Positions 16,971 to 24,921 of a DNA stretch of 64,000 nucleotides are shown in pieces. The notes beneath the pieces were generated by a model. The model was given only the letters and a program-made list of their open reading frames with translations, did not search any database and was not told where the DNA came from. The stretch's first letter is position 1; every line of letters begins with the position of its first letter. The stretch comes from Deltaproteobacteria bacterium (lineage in GTDB: Bacteria > Desulfobacterota > DSM-4660 > Desulfatiglandales > Desulfatiglandaceae): assembly GCA_019307945.1 (NCBI GenBank), contig JAFDIS010000007.1, positions 1 to 64,000 on the forward strand. The letters are read 5' to 3'. Made by a program: the position numbers and the translations under genes.

Positions 16971-17984
16971 ATGAGAGGCGATCGCGTACAACTGGATCAC
17001 GGCAGCGGCGGTGAGGCATCCCAGGAGCTGGTGTGCGACATCTTTCTCCGCAGGCTTCGAAACGACTACCTTGAAAAAATGGATGACAGCGCCCTGGTGG
17101 ACCTGCCGGGGTGCCGTCTGGCCATGACCACGGATTCCTACGTGGTGGATCCCATCTTCTTCCCGGGGGGTGACATCGGGGCGCTGGCCGTGCATGGCAC
17201 GATCAATGACCTTTCAATGCAGGGGGCAAGGCCCATGTTTCTCACGCTGGGCCTGATTCTCGAGGAGGGCTTTGCCCTGGAGGACCTCAAGCGCGTCATT
17301 GATTCGGTGGCCACAGCCTCGAAAGAGGCCGACGTAAAAATCGTGGCGGGGGACACCAAGGTCGTACCCAGGGGCCATGCAGACCGCATTTTCATCAACA
17401 CCGCCGGTATCGGTATCGTCCCCCCTGGCGTCCGCGTGGGCGCGGATAACGCCCAACCTGGCGATGTCGTCATCATCAACGGTACCATCGGAGACCACGG
17501 CCTGGCGGTCATGACCCGCCGCGAAGGCCTGGCATTGGAGGCGGAGATCCACAGCGACTCCGCCCCCCTCAACGCCCTCACCGAGGCGGCGCTGCAGGCT
17601 GGGGGGCCCGGGCTTCACGTCCTCCGGGACCCCACCCGCGGCGGTGTGGCCACGGCGCTCAACGAGATCGCCCGCCTGTCGGGCGTGCGGATCGAGCTGG
17701 CGGAGAAAGACTTGCCGGTGGCGCCGGCCGTTGAGTCTGCATGCGAGCTGCTGGGTCTCGACCCCCTTTACGTGGCCAATGAAGGAAAGTGCCTGTTGAT
17801 CGCGCACCCTGCCGGCGCTCCCGCCGTGCTCGAGGCCCTTAGAGGGCACCCTCTGGGCCATGGAGCGCGCATCATCGGCAAGGTGCGGGCAGCTCGCCGC
17901 CCCGGTGTCCTTCTCAAGACACGCGTCGGCGGGACGCGGATCCTTTCCATGCTCACGGGAGAGCAGTTGCCGCGTATCTGCTGA
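16971..17984 (+). CDS. hypE: Hydrogenase maturation protein HypE
   Basis: The 337-residue product belongs to the PurM/AIR-synthase-like family and has the diagnostic HypE C-terminus PRIC. The terminal Cys337 is carbamoylated and dehydrated to a thiocyanate that supplies the CN ligands of [NiFe]-hydrogenase. Family segments include HGSGG at the start, TTDSYVVDPIFFPGGDIG, VAGDTKVV and DPTRGGVATALNEIA. A GGGAGGATGAAGA site precedes the ATG. HypE implies an active [NiFe]-hydrogenase, but no hydrogenase structural genes or other hyp genes are in the window. The related SelD was considered and excluded because of the PRIC end. Confidence 0.95.
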   Translation: MRGDRVQLDHGSGGEASQELVCDIFLRRLRNDYLEKMDDSALVDLPGCRLAMTTDSYVVDPIFFPGGDIGALAVHGTINDLSMQGARPMFLTLGLILEEGFALEDLKRVIDSVATASKEADVKIVAGDTKVVPRGHADRIFINTAGIGIVPPGVRVGADNAQPGDVVIINGTIGDHGLAVMTRREGLALEAEIHSDSAPLNALTEAALQAGGPGLHVLRDPTRGGVATALNEIARLSGVRIELAEKDLPVAPAVESACELLGLDPLYVANEGKCLLIAHPAGAPAVLEALRGHPLGHGARIIGKVRAARRPGVLLKTRVGGTRILSMLTGEQLPRIC

Positions 17985-18751
17985 GACATCGGCACCGCCG
18001 AAAACATCTTCCGAAAAAGCCGATTTCCCGTGAATACAGGAAAAAACGGGCATCTTTTTATGAAATAATTCTCTTGCTGATTTTAAATCTCTATTTGTTT
18101 TCCGCGGTGATGCCCATAACTAGCTAATTTTTCAGCCTATTTTTCCATTGCAAGATCCTTGCCCGATTCATCCCCCGGTCGGCCCGGGGTTTGTCTCATG
18201 AAAAAATGAAGGCAAAAAAATGAAAAAAAGAAATAATCGACGAATTTGGAAGATATAGGAAGATCATCACTGTGGAAAATTTTTTCAACACAATCTCCTT
18301 CCAGGATAACGATCTGAATTCTGAAGCAAAAGCCCGGGTCCCATTTGCCCTCTCTTGACGCCACCTTACACCCCCTGAGAGCGTTTTTCTCGTGAGTTGC
18401 GCCAGTTACGTCCTGTCAAGAACAGCAAGACCCATAAGTGGCGGCTCCGGCCAGCGCCCTTTGACAGCACCAGCCCTTAGGGGCTAAAAGGCTGTCTCAG
18501 TTTTCGGCCGTCCCTGTGCGCCCCTGGACGGTCTCGCATCCAGAGAATACCAATCCCGGCTGTCGGCCGGATCGATCACGACGGGGAGAGGGGAGCCACC
18601 CCCAGGGGGGAGAAGGGATTACCCTCGTTCACCGGACAACCTAGAACTCCTGAATCAGAACAACGCTTAAGCGGGCCTCGAAGGCCGCGGCGCCCGGATG
18701 CCCCCGGGCCACAACCCGTTTTCCCGGCCGCTTGGCACAGTGGAGTTATTC
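17985..18751. other. AT-rich intergenic region, candidate replication origin (oriC)
   Basis: This 767-base gap has no coding capacity. Its first 340 bases are strikingly A/T-rich for this genome, including long A runs near 18198-18235. It holds one good DnaA box (18271-18279) with a near-match, TTTTCAACA, just after it. A hairpin lies at 18173-18189 (CCCCGG-TCGGC-CCGGGG followed by TTT). The second half is G/C-rich, with a weak promoter-like TTGACA at 18461 and TAAAAG 18 bases later, ahead of the dnaA paralogue. Closeness to parS/parAB and a dnaA gene supports an origin, but a DnaA-box cluster is not evident. Confidence 0.4.
18271..18279 (-). promoter_or_regulatory. DnaA box
   Basis: TGTGGAAAA is the complement of TTTTCCACA and fits the relaxed DnaA-box consensus TTWTNCACA. 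It lies in the A/T-rich part of the gap between hypE and the dnaA paralogue. A single box is weak evidence on its own. Confidence 0.4.
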
Positions 18752-20095
18752 ATGATGAAACTTTGGGATGAGGTCAAGAGACAGCTTCGTTCCGACCTGA
18801 CGGCACCCTGTTTTTCGCTGTGGATAAACCCCATTGAACCGCTTGACGAAAAGGAAGGGGAACTGGTGTTGGGTTGCCCGAACAAGTTTTCCATGAACTG
18901 GGTCACGGAAAACTACCGGGCCATGATCGAGGAAAAGCTGGACAGCCTCGCCGGGGGCCGGATGCGCCTCACCCTCAAGGTGGCCCCCCCGGCCGCAGAG
19001 GCGAATTCACCCCACCCGAGGCAGCGCCAGCTTCGGCTGCCTCACATCCCGGGCAACGGTCGCAACGGCAGCGCACCCTTCAACCCGGACTTCACCTTTG
19101 ACCGGTTCGTGGTGGGCCGTTCCAACGAATTCGCTTATTCGGCCTCCCGGGCCCTGGCGCAGCCAGGCTTCTGCGATTATAACACGCTCCTCATGCTGGC
19201 CAACACGGGGCTGGGGAAAAGCCACCTCTCCCAGGCCGTAGGCAACGCCATCGTGCAGAGCAACCCGCAATGCAGGGTCCGTTACGTGACGGCCGAAGAC
19301 TTCGCCAACGAGATGATCGCTGCCCTTAAGTCCCGCCGGGTGGAAGAGTTCAAGAACAAGTACCGGCGCTCCTGCGATGTGCTTCTGCTCGACGAGGTCC
19401 ATTTCCTGAGCGGGAAAGAAAAGATCCAGGCCGAAGTGGGCTACACCCTCGATGCCCTTGCCAACGACAAGAAGAAGATCATCTTTACAAGCGCCATGGC
19501 TCCCAAGAAGATCCCCCGCCTGTCCCGGGAACTCACAAGCCGCCTTACCTGCGGCCTGGTGACCACCATCGACAAGCCTGATTTCGATACCCGGGTCAAG
19601 ATCCTGGAGAAGAAGGCCAGGGAACAAAACCTCACCCTCTCCGAGGAGATCATCCATCACATCGCCGGGCGTCTGACCCGGGACGTGAGGCAGATGGAAA
19701 GTGTCCTGCGGTGCCTGAAGGCCAGGTCCGAGCTTCTCAAGGCCCGTCTCGATCTGGACCTCACCAGGGAGGTCATCTCCTGTCTCGTATCTCCGGAGCG
19801 GATCGTGAGCCTGGAGGACGTCCGCGACACGGTGTGTCGGTATTTCAAGGTGGATCCGGAAACCCTCAGATCCAAGTCCAGGAAGAAAATACACGCCCTG
19901 CCGCGCAACATCTACATCTACCTATGCCGCCGTCACGTGGAAGACACACTGGAGACCATCGCGCAATCGGTCAATCGCAGCCACTCCACGGCCCTGTACG
20001 CCTCGGAGGTCATCGAAAAACGCCTGAAGAGCGACGGAAGCCTCCGGAGGCAGGTGCGTTTCCTGAGTGAGAAGCTGGAGGAGAAGCGCAAATGA
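18752..20095 (+). CDS. dnaA: Divergent DnaA paralogue (chromosomal replication initiator family)
   Basis: The 447-residue protein has all four DnaA domains: an N-terminal helical domain (LWDEVKRQL), a short linker, the AAA+ core and a C-terminal DNA-binding domain. Walker A is ANTGLGKSH (150-158), Walker B is LLLDEVHF (211-218), and the arginine-finger segment is LTSRLTCGL. The DNA-binding signature reads VNRSHSTALYAS where DnaA normally has GRDHTTVLHA, so the Asp that precedes the His in the canonical motif is Ser. ATG 18752 has GGAG 6 bases upstream. It is one of two dnaA genes here (the other at 48.8-50.1 kb), and its stop overlaps the next small gene by 4 bases. Confidence 0.88.
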   Translation: MMKLWDEVKRQLRSDLTAPCFSLWINPIEPLDEKEGELVLGCPNKFSMNWVTENYRAMIEEKLDSLAGGRMRLTLKVAPPAAEANSPHPRQRQLRLPHIPGNGRNGSAPFNPDFTFDRFVVGRSNEFAYSASRALAQPGFCDYNTLLMLANTGLGKSHLSQAVGNAIVQSNPQCRVRYVTAEDFANEMIAALKSRRVEEFKNKYRRSCDVLLLDEVHFLSGKEKIQAEVGYTLDALANDKKKIIFTSAMAPKKIPRLSRELTSRLTCGLVTTIDKPDFDTRVKILEKKAREQNLTLSEEIIHHIAGRLTRDVRQMESVLRCLKARSELLKARLDLDLTREVISCLVSPERIVSLEDVRDTVCRYFKVDPETLRSKSRKKIHALPRNIYIYLCRRHVEDTLETIAQSVNRSHSTALYASEVIEKRLKSDGSLRRQVRFLSEKLEEKRK

Positions 20096-20349
20096 CCCTC
20101 CGGGGCCGGTCCTCACGGAAAAAGGTCCTGATTTGGGGTATAATCATCGGCACAGGACTCCCGGCCGCCTACTTGTGCTTCGTGGCGGCGGTGAGCCTCT
20201 GGATCGGATTCTCTCATGCGGAACAATCAGGCTTTTGGGTCCCGATCCTGGCGGGCCTCCTTTGCCTCTTTGTGGTCCTCGTGCTATACGTTCGTCTGAC
20301 CAGAAAACTCCTGCGCCGACTCGAGGACGAGGATGTCGTCCGCCTTTGA
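20092..20349 (+). CDS. Small two-helix membrane protein, unknown
   Basis: The 85-residue product has two hydrophobic segments, about residues 12-34 and 47-67, followed by a basic and acidic tail (RLTRKLLRRLEDED). I do not recognise a family. Its ATG overlaps the stop of the dnaA paralogue (ATGA), so it is probably made with it. Confidence 0.6.
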   Translation: MTLRGRSSRKKVLIWGIIIGTGLPAAYLCFVAAVSLWIGFSHAEQSGFWVPILAGLLCLFVVLVLYVRLTRKLLRRLEDEDVVRL

Positions 20350-20370
20350 CCGGATCTGCGGGACGCTATC

Positions 20371-20556
20371 TTACCCTTTCTTCCCTTGCTCGTAAAAAGA
20401 CACCAAAAAGGCCTCGTCCTTAGGTGACAGGTTGAACCGCCCCGCCGCCTGTGTGATAAGGACATCAAGGGCCGCTCCCTCCTCTTCCTCTAGGCACGCC
20501 GATATCCACTTGACGGCCTGCCTCAACTTTTCTCCCTTGGGCTGTATTGTGGCCAT
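20371..20556 (-). CDS. Small conserved-looking soluble protein, unknown
   Basis: The 61-residue product reads PKGEKLRQAVKWISACLEEE near its start and has a short helical C-terminus (SPKDEAFLVSFYEQ). A GGGGAGGAGGG site precedes the ATG. It resembles short uncharacterised proteins of anaerobic proteobacteria, but no function can be assigned. It is convergent with the small membrane protein gene. Confidence 0.6.
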   Translation of the reverse strand: MATIQPKGEKLRQAVKWISACLEEEEGAALDVLITQAAGRFNLSPKDEAFLVSFYEQGKKG

Positions 20557-20688
20557 GGGCCCTCCTCCCCTTGTTCTTTCCCCGGGGGCCCCCATGCCCC
20601 CCGAAGGCCCACCGTCTCATCAAAACTAACACACGAAGCGGGAGAATTCAAAGGCATCAGGCCCTCCCCCGCCCATTTTCACGAGAAC

Positions 20689-20721
20689 TTTACACGATTC
20701 CAACACGATGCTAACATTTCT
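20689..20721 (+). promoter_or_regulatory. Pho-box-like array upstream of phoB
   Basis: Three 11-base units follow each other without gaps: TTTACACGATT, CCAACACGATG and CTAACATTTCT. The 11-base period and the CTAACA-like core match the PhoB direct-repeat binding mode and the arrays at pstS and the porin. TATGTT at 20742 could be the -10. This implies autoregulation of phoBR. Confidence 0.6.
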
Positions 20722-20776
20722 CCTCCTAATTCAACCAGGCATATGTTCAACGTTGAGTCCCGCGGAGACCCCAACA

Positions 20777-21463
20777 ATGGCAAAGAAACGCATCCTCGTT
20801 GTGGACGACGAGGAAGACATCCTGGAATTGCTGGATTTCAATCTCTCCCGGGAGGGCTACCGGGTCGTGCGGGCCACGTCCGGTGAACAGGCCCTTGAAA
20901 AGACCCGGAACGAGCCTCCGGACCTCGTGCTCCTGGACTTGATGCTTCCCGACATGGACGGCCTGGAGGTTACCCGCATCCTCAAGAGTGACCCCGAAAC
21001 AAGGGCGCTCCCCGTGGTCATGCTCACAGCCAAGGGAGAGGAGGCGGATATCGTCCTGGGCCTGGAGCTGGGGGCCGACGACTACATTACCAAGCCTTTC
21101 AGCCCCCGCGTCCTGCTGGCCAGGGTCAAGGCGGTTCTTCGCAGAAACTCAGCAGAAAAATTCCACGATTCACCGGTCATCCGCATCCACGAGCTGGTGA
21201 TTCATCCCGGCCGCCGTGAAGTGCGCCTGGGGGGCAAGCCGGTGGGGCTCACCTTCACCGAATTCGAGATCCTTCACTACCTGGCCAGACGCCCGGGCTG
21301 GGTTTTCACGAGAAACCAGATCGTGGACGGGGTCCGAGGTCAGGACTACGCCGTGACCGACCGCTCCGTGGACGTCCAGATCGTAGGCCTCAGAAGAAAG
21401 CTGGGGCCCGCAGGCCGATACATCGAGACCGTTCGCGGCGTGGGCTACCGGTTCAAGGAGTGA
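20777..21463 (+). CDS. phoB: Phosphate regulon response regulator PhoB
   Basis: The 228-residue OmpR-family regulator has a receiver domain with acidic pocket DDEED (10-14), phosphoacceptor Asp54 (VLLDLMLPDMDG), the T/K switch segment (VVMLTAKGE) and a winged-helix output domain (LTFTEFEILHYLARRPGWVFTRNQI). The start is set at ATG 20777 with GGAG upstream; in-frame codons before it would add 23 non-conserved residues. Its stop overlaps the GTG start of phoR. Location before pst genes and matching upstream repeats support PhoB. Confidence 0.92.
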   Translation: MAKKRILVVDDEEDILELLDFNLSREGYRVVRATSGEQALEKTRNEPPDLVLLDLMLPDMDGLEVTRILKSDPETRALPVVMLTAKGEEADIVLGLELGADDYITKPFSPRVLLARVKAVLRRNSAEKFHDSPVIRIHELVIHPGRREVRLGGKPVGLTFTEFEILHYLARRPGWVFTRNQIVDGVRGQDYAVTDRSVDVQIVGLRRKLGPAGRYIETVRGVGYRFKE

Positions 21464-23241
21464 GAGTGCACAGCAAAAGACCTTTATTCTGGCGGATTTA
21501 CCCTTCCCATCTTTTCATCGCTTTTCTCTGCCTGGCCGCTTCCGTCTGGTTGGCCGTGACCACGTTGAGGGACTCCTATGTGGAGCAGCGCGTGGGAGAG
21601 CTTCGGGCCCTGGGACGTCTTCTGGAAATCCAGCTCCAACCCCTCCTTCACCCGCCGGACCCCAGGGGCATCGACCGCCTCTGCAAGGTGGCGGGTGCCA
21701 GGGTGGGGACCCGGATCACCATCGTCCTTCCAGACGGGCGGGTGGTCGGCGACTCGGAAGAAGACCCGCAGAGGATGGACAACCACCGCGACCGGCCCGA
21801 GGTCCGGCAGGCCTTCCTGGCGGGCGAGGGCCGATCCACAAGGTTCAGCCGCACTGTGCGGAAACGGATGCTCTACCTGGGCATTCGGGCGGGCCTCCCG
21901 GAAAGGGAACCCGCCATCCTGCGGCTTTCCGTGCCCATGACGGGGCTGGAGCAGGCCCTTGAGATCGTGGAGAAAAAGATTGTGGTCTGGGGTTTTCTCA
22001 TCGCCCTTGCCGCGGGCCTCTCCAGTCTCCTGCTGGCCCGAAGGCTCAGCCGGCCCATTCAAGAGTTGAAACGGGCTGCGGACAGGCTCAAGCAAGGAGA
22101 TCTTTCGTTACGCCCTCCCATGAGCCGCATCACGGAAGTGGATGCGTTGGCCGAAACCATGCACCGCATGGGACAGGATCTACACCGCCGCATCGAGACG
22201 GTCACGCTGCAACGAAACGAGATTGAAAGCGTGCTTTCCAGCATGGTGGAAGGGGTCCTGGCGGTGGACACCGGGGAGCGGGTGATCCGCATGAACGAGG
22301 CCGCCGGAAAAATGCTTCAATGCGATCCGCGCCGAGTCCAGGGCAGGGGTATCGAGGAGGCCATCCGAAACCCGGGGCTTCAGCGGTTCGTGAAAAAGGC
22401 CCTGTCGGCGGGCAACGTCACGGCCGAGGAGGACATCGTGCTGTCCGCCGGCGAGGAACGATTCGTCACCTGTCACGGCTCGGCGCTCAGGGACGGGGAG
22501 GGCCGGCAGACCGGAGCCCTGGTGGTCTTGAACGACGTCACGCGGCTGCGGAAGCTTGAAAAGATTCGTCGGGACTTCGTAGCCAATGTCTCTCACGAGA
22601 TCAAGACTCCCATCACGGCCGTCAAGGGTTTCCTGGAGACCCTCAGCGACGGAGCCATGAAATCGCCCGCCGAGGCCGCCCGGTTTCTGGCCATCATGGA
22701 AAAGCACGTCCTTCGCCTGGAGGCCATCGTGGAGGACCTGCTGTGCCTCTCCCGCATCGAACAGGAAGAAGAACGGGGAGGGATCCTCCGCTCCACGGTC
22801 CCCCTGGAGCCCATCCTCCATGCAGCAGTGCAGCTCTGCGAGGCAGGGGCTGCGGCCAAGGGTATTCACTTCCAAATCTCCTGTCCCAAGGACCTCACGG
22901 CACGCCTCAACCCCCCCCTGCTGGAACAGGCAGTGGTAAATCTCCTGGAAAATGCCGTGAAATACTCCCATCCCGGAAATCCGGTGGGCCTGACGGCGGA
23001 GCGCAGCGGCGGCGAAATCGTGATCCGCGTGCGGGACCAGGGCCCGGGCATCGACCCCGCCCACCATGACCGGCTCTTCGAGCGGTTCTACCGCGTGGAC
23101 AAGGCCCGAAGCAGGCAGGAGGGAGGCACAGGCCTGGGCCTTTCCATCGTCAAACACATCGTCCAGGCCCACGGGGGCCGCGTCACGGTCCAGAGCGCCC
23201 CTGGCAAGGGAAGTGCGTTCACCCTCCACCTGCCTGCCTGA
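21460..23241 (+). CDS. phoR: Phosphate sensor histidine kinase PhoR
   Basis: The 593-residue protein has a membrane helix at about 14-35, a periplasmic sensor part of about 130 residues, a second helix at about 170-195, then HAMP and PAS domains. The HisKA box is DFVANVSHEIKTPITAVKG with His379. The HATPase domain carries NLLENAVKYS, RVRDQGPGI and GGTGLGLSIVKHI. It phosphorylates PhoB when phosphate is scarce, normally under control of PstSCAB-PhoU encoded just downstream. The GTG start overlaps the phoB stop (GTGA). The periplasmic part is larger than in E. coli PhoR, as is usual outside the enterics. Confidence 0.92.
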   Translation: MRVHSKRPLFWRIYPSHLFIAFLCLAASVWLAVTTLRDSYVEQRVGELRALGRLLEIQLQPLLHPPDPRGIDRLCKVAGARVGTRITIVLPDGRVVGDSEEDPQRMDNHRDRPEVRQAFLAGEGRSTRFSRTVRKRMLYLGIRAGLPEREPAILRLSVPMTGLEQALEIVEKKIVVWGFLIALAAGLSSLLLARRLSRPIQELKRAADRLKQGDLSLRPPMSRITEVDALAETMHRMGQDLHRRIETVTLQRNEIESVLSSMVEGVLAVDTGERVIRMNEAAGKMLQCDPRRVQGRGIEEAIRNPGLQRFVKKALSAGNVTAEEDIVLSAGEERFVTCHGSALRDGEGRQTGALVVLNDVTRLRKLEKIRRDFVANVSHEIKTPITAVKGFLETLSDGAMKSPAEAARFLAIMEKHVLRLEAIVEDLLCLSRIEQEEERGGILRSTVPLEPILHAAVQLCEAGAAAKGIHFQISCPKDLTARLNPPLLEQAVVNLLENAVKYSHPGNPVGLTAERSGGEIVIRVRDQGPGIDPAHHDRLFERFYRVDKARSRQEGGTGLGLSIVKHIVQAHGGRVTVQSAPGKGSAFTLHLPA

Positions 23242-23419
23242 AGGCCCGGGCGCCCGCCCGATCTTTTCTCTCCTCACGAAAAACAAACAATTCCCCCATC
23301 CGTTCCCGACGATGGGGCGCGAAAAGGGATCGGCAAAGACAGAGGGCCGGCCCCGGCAAGAAAGAAGCGCCCAGAGGACGCCGGCACCAAAAAGAGAACC
23401 CTTTACGAAAGGAGTAAGC

Positions 23420-23707
23420 ATGGAAGAAAAGCATCGACACGTGGAAAAGCTTCTGTCCGTTTTCCATCTCACCATCCGGCACAGTCTCAGGCTGCCCCAG
23501 GAAGTTCGCACCGGGGTCCTGTTCCTCTATGATGGCCAAGAGGGGTCCAAGGACTTCCGGCTCCTGGACCCCGGCATCGGTCCGGAGATGCGCCGGCGGA
23601 TCACCGCGTGGCTTCACGAACATGTGGGCCCCCAGGATTTTTCCGAAAGACTTCGCCTCAATCGCCTGGACGCCGACGGCCACCTGAAGAACCACCCCCT
23701 CCCCTAA
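23420..23707 (+). CDS. Small protein of unknown function between phoR and pstS
   Basis: The 95-residue soluble, charged product (begins MEEKHRHVEKLLSVFHLTIRHS) matches no family I know. A near-perfect AAAGGAGTAAGC ribosome site stands before ATG 23420, which supports a real gene. It lies between phoR and the Pho-box arrays of pstS, so it may be a phosphate-response accessory protein (inference). Confidence 0.65.
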   Translation: MEEKHRHVEKLLSVFHLTIRHSLRLPQEVRTGVLFLYDGQEGSKDFRLLDPGIGPEMRRRITAWLHEHVGPQDFSERLRLNRLDADGHLKNHPLP

Positions 23708-23757
23708 ACGGTCCTCGAGACCCCCGGGCACTCCACGCACAGCCTTCCTTTGCAATC

Positions 23758-23790
23758 CCAACAGAATTCTAACCCTGCCTTCATCCAAAC
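23758..23790 (+). promoter_or_regulatory. Distal Pho-box-like array upstream of pstS
   Basis: Three abutting 11-base units are seen: CCAACAGAATT, CTAACCCTGCC and TTCATCCAAAC. They resemble the proximal array but are less regular. It lies about 105 bases upstream of the proximal array and may be a secondary PhoB site. Confidence 0.45.
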
Positions 23791-23895
23791 CAAACGCAAG
23801 GGCCTCACCTTGTCCCTGTCGTCGGCAAGGGCGCAACGAAATGCGCCGGACAAAAGGACCCTCGGATCTTAGAGATCCCCGGTCCTAAAAAAAGA

Positions 23896-23928
23896 CTCAC
23901 CAAAAGCTCACAGAAACCTAACAAACAG
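23896..23928 (+). promoter_or_regulatory. Proximal Pho-box-like array upstream of pstS
   Basis: Three abutting 11-base repeats read CTCACCAAAAG, CTCACAGAAAC and CTAACAAACAG. The strict period and shared CTNAC core make this the clearest PhoB-type site in the window. It ends 64 bases before the pstS start codon. Confidence 0.7.
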
Positions 23929-23992
23929 GCCCCATGATGCATCGGGTCCCTCGGTGGCACCGGCGCCAGGGGCCATCCCAAGGAGGAAAATC

Positions 23993-24811
23993 ATGAAAAA
24001 GACCATGCTCGGCCTATCCATTTTCGCAGCGGCGACGCTCCTTTTCGGGGGGGCGGCGTTTGGCGGAAATATCGTCATCAAGGGAAGCACCACCGTGCTG
24101 CCCATCGCCCAAAAAACGGCGGAGGCCTACATGCAGCAGAACCCTTCCGTGCGCATCTCCATCTCGGGCGGAGGGTCCGGAAACGGCATCAAGGCCCTGA
24201 TCGACGGCTCCTGCGACATCGCGGACAGCTCTCGCTTTATCAAGCAGAAAGAGGTCAAACTGGCCGTGGAACGGGGACGCTACCCCGTGCCCTTTGCCGT
24301 GGCCTATGACTCCATCGTTCCCGTGGTTCACCCTTCCAATCCTATGGTCAACGTCACCTTGGCCCAACTCAAGGACATTTACGAGGGCAAGATCCGGAAC
24401 TGGAAGGAGATCGGCGGCCCGGACCGCCCCGTGGTGGTGGTTTCGCGGGACACGTCTTCGGGCACCTACGAAGTCTGGAGAGAGAAGGTGCTGAAGAAAA
24501 AGCGCGTGTTCCCCGGGGCCCTGCTCCAGGCCTCCAACGGGGCCGTGCTTCAGGCCGTGGCCAAGAACAAGAATGCCATTGGCTACGTAGGGTTGGGCTA
24601 CCTGAATGACACGGTCAAGGCCCTCATGATCAACGGCGTGACGGGCAGCGAAGAGACCACGTTGAACGGGACGTTCCCCATCAGCAGGCCGCTTTTCATG
24701 TTCACGGCGGGCTGGCCCCAGGGGGAGACGCTCCGCTTCATCAACTTTGTGATCCATCCCCAGAAGGGTCAGCAATACGTGCGTGAGGCGGGTTTTGTGC
24801 CTCTCTACTAA
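23993..24811 (+). CDS. pstS: Periplasmic phosphate-binding protein PstS
   Basis: The 272-residue protein has a signal peptide (about residues 1-25, ending GGAAFGG). The mature part starts IVIKGSTTVLPIAQKTAEAY. Phosphate-site segments include ISGGGSGNGIKALIDGSCDIA and VVSRDTSSGTYEVW. It delivers phosphate to the PstCA permease. AAGGAGG lies 6 bases before ATG 23993. It is the first gene of pstSCAB-phoU and is preceded by the Pho-box-like arrays. Confidence 0.95.
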   Translation: MKKTMLGLSIFAAATLLFGGAAFGGNIVIKGSTTVLPIAQKTAEAYMQQNPSVRISISGGGSGNGIKALIDGSCDIADSSRFIKQKEVKLAVERGRYPVPFAVAYDSIVPVVHPSNPMVNVTLAQLKDIYEGKIRNWKEIGGPDRPVVVVSRDTSSGTYEVWREKVLKKKRVFPGALLQASNGAVLQAVAKNKNAIGYVGLGYLNDTVKALMINGVTGSEETTLNGTFPISRPLFMFTAGWPQGETLRFINFVIHPQKGQQYVREAGFVPLY

Positions 24812-24853
24812 GGCTCCGCTTCGGCACCTCGACTCACCCTGGAAACCGGGGTC

Positions 24854-24881
24854 CCGGGGTGGCCCTAAAAGGCCTCCCCGG
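24854..24881 (+). terminator. Hairpin between pstS and pstC
   Basis: An 11-base stem with one mismatch (CCGGGGTGGCC with GGCCTCCCCGG) closes a CTAAAA loop. No T run follows, so it may attenuate transcription or protect the pstS transcript, giving more binding protein than permease. Confidence 0.45.
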
Positions 24882-24921
24882 ATCCGTCGAGGACTTGGAC
24901 GGGTACAGGCAGCAGTGATCA

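Noticed and set aside
16971-17984. SelD (selenophosphate synthetase) as identity of this gene
   Set aside because: The product ends in PRIC, the HypE signature, and lacks the SelD N-terminal Cys/Sec loop.
18461-18490. TTGACA-18-TAAAAG as the promoter of the dnaA paralogue
   Set aside because: The spacing is long, the -10 is poor and a hairpin fills the spacer; kept only as a weak possibility in the gap description.
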